Origin: an uncultured Actinomyces sp.
Lineage (GTDB): Bacteria; Actinomycetota; Actinomycetes; Actinomycetales; Actinomycetaceae
Direction: 5' to 3'
NCBI GenBank assembly: GCA_916719935.1
Contig: CAKAPY010000064.1
Coordinates: 1-7,218 of the forward strand
DNA: 7,218 bases
The first letter of the stretch is position 1. Every line of letters starts with the position of its first letter. Shown here piece by piece: positions 5,351 through 7,218 of this stretch. Both the position numbers and the translations under genes were made by a program. The notes under the pieces are model-generated. The model was not told the DNA's origin. It ran no database searches and was given only the letters and a program-made list of their open reading frames with translations.

Positions 5351-7171
5351 TTAGCCGAGAATGTAAGCGAAGGCCGTCCACGGACGCAGGTGGCGATCCT
5401 GCACTTCCTCGCATGTGAGGGCGGCATCCTGGTTAGTGATGAGGACGCGCTCATTGAGAGGCTCCCCCACCAGTTCTGCAACTTCTGTTGGCAGCTCAAC
5501 GGTGGCACTGGACAGATTGGCGGCGACTACCAAGCTCTCATCCCCCAAGCGCCTTGTGAAGGAGTAGACAAAGTCGGAATCTTGCGCAATCAATTCCCAG
5601 TCTCCGGCAACAACGATGTCTTTAGTGTGCCGCAGTTCAATGAGTCTCTTGAAGAAGTGGTAGACCGAATCGGGATCATCTTGCTGACGCCTTGCGTTAA
5701 TCACGTCCTTGTTCGCATTGACAGAAATCCAGGGGGCCTGCCCGCTTTTCTCGTCGATGAAACCTGCATAGGCTGTGTCATCCCACTGCATGGGTGTCCG
5801 CGAATTATCACGGCCTTTGAGTGCCAGTGCATTCATCATTTCGTCGTGGGTCAAGATCCCCGCTTCTTCGACGTATTGGCGGTAGTGGTTCAGGGATTCG
5901 ACATCGCGATACTGGTCAAGGCTGGTGAAGCCCGCATTCGTCATCCCCAGTTCTTCGCCTTGGTAGATGTAGGGGGTTCCCTTGTGCATATGAAGGACGA
6001 GGCCAAGAGCCTTTGCGCTTCGAGAGCGTAGTTCTTCCGTGCTGTCGTCGCCCCAACGGGATACAACGCGGGGCTGGTCGTGGTTGCAGTAGAAGAGGCT
6101 GGTCCATCCGCCATCGCGCACGATTTCTTCGTAGCCCGCGAAGACATTGCGTAGGTCGCAAACCTTCCACGGCACGACAGACCATTTCCCTGCTGGACCG
6201 TCGTCGTCAATGCCAACGTGGTCGAAAAGGAAGAGCATGTCGAGTTCTTCGCTGGCCGGGTTGGTGATGTGTGCTGCGCGGGTTTTGGAAATACCTGGAC
6301 CCTCGCCGACGGTCAGGAAGCCCTCTCTGCCCGCAAAGACGGCCTCGTACATTTCGTGGAGAAACTCATCCAAGCGCGGGCCATCCGTGCAGAAATCGAA
6401 GGGTGAGGAATATCCATCGGAGCCGACGGGATAAATCTCCATATCGGATCCATCGGTTCCAGGCAGCATTCCACGGCTATCCAAAGTCTTGGAGATCTGA
6501 CTAATGACATCCATGCGGAATCCGTCAATCCCCCGGTCCATCCACCAGTTCATCATCTCGTAGACCGCGTGGCGTAGTTCGGGCCTTTCCCAATTGAGGT
6601 CGGGCTGTTTGGCCGAGAACTGATGGAAAAAGTATTCGCCGCGCTGCGGATCATAGGTCCACGCGGATCCACCGAAATAGCTGCCCCAGCTGTTAGGTTC
6701 AGCGCCGGGTTCACCTGGAGTATGCCCTTCTTTTGCGGGCATCCACCAATACCAATCTGCTTTGTCACTGGTCTTGTCGCGTGATTCGATGAACCACGCG
6801 TGTTCATCAGAGGAGTGGTTCACTACCAAATCCATGATGACTTTTAAGCCCAGGCTGTGGGCAGTGCGAAGCAATTCATCCATATCATCGAGAGTCCCAA
6901 ACATGGGGTCGATGTTCTGATAGTCGGCGATATCGTAGCCGTTGTCGTCTTGAGGCGACACGTACATGGGGCACAGCCAAATAACGTCAATGCCAAGTTC
7001 TGCCACATAGGGCAGGCGCTGGGTGATTCCGGGGATATCACCAATCCCATCGCCGTTTGCGTCCTGAAAGGAGCGCGGGTAAATCTGGTAGACCACAGCG
7101 TTCGACCACCAGGGGGTCTTCGCCGCAGCGTTGCGAGTCGCAGCGAAATCAGCATTTAATTGCTCTGTCAT
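5351..7171 (-). CDS. GH13 alpha-glucosidase, oligo-1,6-glucosidase/dextran glucosidase type
   Basis: This cytoplasmic retaining enzyme should release glucose from the non-reducing end of isomaltose, panose and related short alpha-glucans. Numbered from the outer ATG at 7198, the GH13 regions are: VYQIYPRSF (36-44); a calcium-loop motif DANGDGIGD (46-54); region I DLVVNH (123-128); region II GFRMDVI with nucleophile Asp230; region III TVGEGPG with acid Glu299; region IV NHDQPR with Asp374; and YQGEELGM (412-419). Val231 after the nucleophile is the residue associated with alpha-1,6 rather than alpha-1,4 specificity. A beta-sandwich domain ends the protein, and no signal peptide is seen. Length (606 residues from 7171, 615 from 7198) exceeds the usual 550-560. 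I chose the ATG at 7171-7169 because GAGAAAG lies eight bases before it, while the ATG at 7198 lacks a ribosome-binding site. The frame stays open to the window edge, so a longer protein is not excluded. It is the first visible gene of the operon. Confidence 0.95.
   Translation of the reverse strand: MTEQLNADFAATRNAAAKTPWWSNAVVYQIYPRSFQDANGDGIGDIPGITQRLPYVAELGIDVIWLCPMYVSPQDDNGYDIADYQNIDPMFGTLDDMDELLRTAHSLGLKVIMDLVVNHSSDEHAWFIESRDKTSDKADWYWWMPAKEGHTPGEPGAEPNSWGSYFGGSAWTYDPQRGEYFFHQFSAKQPDLNWERPELRHAVYEMMNWWMDRGIDGFRMDVISQISKTLDSRGMLPGTDGSDMEIYPVGSDGYSSPFDFCTDGPRLDEFLHEMYEAVFAGREGFLTVGEGPGISKTRAAHITNPASEELDMLFLFDHVGIDDDGPAGKWSVVPWKVCDLRNVFAGYEEIVRDGGWTSLFYCNHDQPRVVSRWGDDSTEELRSRSAKALGLVLHMHKGTPYIYQGEELGMTNAGFTSLDQYRDVESLNHYRQYVEEAGILTHDEMMNALALKGRDNSRTPMQWDDTAYAGFIDEKSGQAPWISVNANKDVINARRQQDDPDSVYHFFKRLIELRHTKDIVVAGDWELIAQDSDFVYSFTRRLGDESLVVAANLSSATVELPTEVAELVGEPLNERVLITNQDAALTCEEVQDRHLRPWTAFAYILG
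6244..6261 (-). repeat. 18-base direct repeat, copy in GH13
   Basis: This is identical to the copy at 1556-1573 and is in the same codon phase. It encodes NPASEEL, from Asn313 numbered from the outer ATG. It lies just after the catalytic Glu region, where family members often carry an acidic loop. Confidence 0.7.
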
Positions 7172-7179
7172 CGCAATAA

Positions 7180-7186
7180 CTTTCTC
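7180..7186 (-). promoter_or_regulatory. Ribosome-binding site that favours the inner GH13 start
   Basis: GAGAAAG lies eight bases before the ATG at 7171. Its AGAAAG matches the 5' half of the extended Shine-Dalgarno consensus. The match is weak to moderate, but it is better than anything before the ATG at 7198. Confidence 0.4.
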
Positions 7187-7218
7187 AGTCGTCAACATTG
7201 CCGCATGTTCTTGCGAGG
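7187..7218 (-). other. Right-edge sequence upstream of GH13, nothing assignable
   Basis: Only about 47 bases precede the chosen GH13 start. The GH13 frame is open throughout them (in-frame ATG at 7198-7196, no stop to the edge). I see no terminator, promoter pair or operator. TTGACG near 7189-7194 resembles a -35 box but has no -10 partner at a proper distance. The promoter and any binding-protein gene must lie beyond the window. Confidence 0.4.

Noticed and set aside
5390..6031. 213-codon open frame on the plus strand inside GH13
   Set aside because: It lies wholly antisense to the conserved C-terminal half of GH13, has no ribosome-binding site or family signature, and is explained by the codon bias of the real gene.
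7202..7215. Short inverted repeat CGCA...TGCG at the right edge as an operator
   Set aside because: The arms are only four bases and the sequence ends here, so it is within chance expectation.

Overview
The window looks like a piece of a host-associated actinobacterial chromosome. Hand counts on sampled 60-base lines give roughly 45-63 percent GC, averaging near 54. The enzyme protein sequences look like those of Actinomycetaceae or bifidobacteria. That placement is an impression from sequence style, not a database match, and I hold it at low to moderate confidence. No mobile element, CRISPR array, tRNA or rRNA was seen.

Five complete or near-complete genes, all on the minus strand, fill almost everything. 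In transcription order (right to left) they are: a cytoplasmic GH13 alpha-glucosidase of the oligo-1,6-glucosidase/dextran glucosidase type (5351-7171, possibly starting at 7198); an LplB-type sugar ABC permease (4313-5323); an LplC-type sugar ABC permease (3300-4286); a small YesL/DUF624 membrane protein (2603-3295); and a cytoplasmic GH31 alpha-glycosidase (36-2510). Gaps between the first four are 27, 26 and 4 bases, so they are very probably one operon. A 92-base gap before GH31 holds a perfect 16-bp palindrome and a strongly strand-biased C/T-rich leader. GH31 may therefore be partly uncoupled from the genes before it. At the left edge a possible convergent plus-strand reading frame ends at 39, sharing the CTAG of the GH31 stop.

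The likely job is uptake and intracellular breakdown of alpha-linked gluco-oligosaccharides. The two permeases would form the membrane channel of a CUT1-type importer, and the two enzymes, neither with a signal peptide, would cut the imported sugar. The GH13 enzyme carries the valine after its nucleophile that is associated with alpha-1,6 specificity (isomaltose, panose, isomalto-oligosaccharides). The GH31 enzyme would handle a second linkage or substituent that cannot be read from the sequence. The substrate-binding protein, the regulator and the ATPase are not in the window. The binding protein is probably encoded beyond the right edge. An ATPase is usually not encoded beside LplBC-type permeases, which rely on a shared MsmX/MsiK-like ATPase.

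I did not find a clearly new biological system. The parts most worth a second look are the YesL protein tightly coupled to the transporter, the palindrome plus C/T-rich leader before GH31, and the non-canonical GH31 nucleophile motif with a helical C-terminal tail.
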